From assembly GCF_040807025.1 (NCBI RefSeq), contig NC_090945.1, positions 51,241,588 to 51,305,587 on the forward strand: 64,000 bases of DNA, in the 5' to 3' direction. The position numbers and the translations under genes were made by a program. Positions 63,301 through 64,000 of this stretch are shown one piece after another; position 1 is the first letter of the stretch, and every line of letters begins with the position of its first letter. This stretch comes from Struthio camelus (Eukaryota > Chordata > Aves > Struthioniformes > Struthionidae). The notes beneath the pieces are model-generated. The model was not told where the DNA came from. It did not search any database and was given only the letters and a program-made list of their open reading frames with translations.

Positions 63301-64000
63301 ATTAGCCAAACACTGTATCTTCCGTGGAGCTGTTTGGCTGCCCAGGTCATTACTGGGTAAGACATTTATTATAGCTGAAGTTGTTCATACAAAGAAAGTA
63401 CTGTACGGAAATAAAACCTGGCACAAAGGCAACTGATTACAAAAGGAACCTGTTATCATTTATTGCCCAAATAGATTCCCCTTTAATCCGAAAAAAGGGT
63501 TTCCTCTGGCTTCAGAGGAACTTGGGCCTTAATCTAGCAGCAAAATGACATTGGTGTGGTGACTGTTTTATGCACAGACTTACAAGTCACCACTGCCTAT
63601 GGAAATGATCTTTTACTTTTGCAAGTTAGGCTGGTACACCAGCTAACTTCCCAAATGCAGCATACACTGGATAAGCTTTGCAAAAAGTGTGTATCTAGGA
63701 TATTGCACACCAAGCCATCTTGGCTCAGCAACAGCATTAACCGTGCCTGTATTAACCTCATACTCCTACTGAAGAGTCTTGTTTGGTAAAGACAGGGCTT
63801 ATTTCCAAAATAGCTGGCACTGAGTTTGAAAATTACTGATCAGGTGTGAAATATCCTACACCATCATACATCAGCTGCTCTTAGCCAACCAATTAAAAAC
63901 TTTGCACTGAAGGAAGAGATATTTAAAGTCACTTCTTTTACAACATTAGAGAAGGTCTCATCCACAAAGGAAGAAGGAAGGAAAATGAGAGTATCATCAA
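60400..64000. other. AT-rich flank, no gene seen
   Basis: No frame above 130 codons and no recognisable domain or RNA gene. If the order of mammals holds, SLC25A4 would be expected further right, but none of its exons is recognised here. Confidence 0.55.

Noticed and set aside
1..64000. Search for bacterial-type systems, CRISPR arrays, operons or viral genes
   Set aside because: Intron-bearing vertebrate genes, a CR1 element and CpG islands show that this is nuclear vertebrate DNA; no regularly spaced repeats or viral proteins were seen.

Overview
The window looks like a single piece of a sauropsid, most likely avian, nuclear genome. Three things suggest this: a 5'-truncated CR1 LINE (the dominant avian/reptilian retroposon) at 5.94-6.48 kb, intron-bearing genes with canonical GT-AG sites, and AT-rich intergenic DNA interrupted by sharp CpG islands. 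No prokaryotic operons, CRISPR arrays or rRNA genes are visible.

The one gene I identify with confidence is HELT (Hes/Hey-like bHLH-Orange transcriptional repressor). It lies on the + strand at 35.96-37.22 kb as four short exons, with a TATA-like box, a strong Kozak start and an AATAAA signal. It sits in a GC-rich domain made of two islands, about 32.9-34.65 kb and 35.2-38.3 kb, separated by a roughly 0.5 kb AT-rich bridge rich in homeodomain- and Sox-like sites. This layout is typical of developmental regulator loci. A weaker exon-like segment on the - strand at 31.4 kb could belong to a transcript divergent from the left island.

Right of HELT I reconstruct the 3' part of a second, unannotated multi-exon gene on the - strand. 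Seven exon-like segments between 50.52 and 45.50 kb have splice sites of mixed quality, and the reading frame is maintained across all six junctions. They end in an EF-hand-like last exon with a stop codon and a downstream ATTAAA. The predicted product reads as a multi-EF-hand protein, possibly of the EFCAB6 kind; family and integrity are unproven. A further well-spliced segment at 53.3 kb has stops in all three frames, so the gene may have decayed or have an untranslated 5' part. A small CpG-rich island at 60.2 kb carries six exact GGGGCC units and is a candidate promoter for it.

The rest, 1-5.9, 6.5-31.4, 38.4-45.3 and 53.4-64 kb, is AT-rich intergenic or intronic sequence with no gene I can support. 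It contains simple repeats, notably about 36 near-perfect TTTCC units followed by six TTGCC units at 46.5-46.7 kb, and a 3 x 21 bp minisatellite at 56.85 kb. The many short open frames are at the length expected by chance, or, in the GC islands, are composition artefacts.
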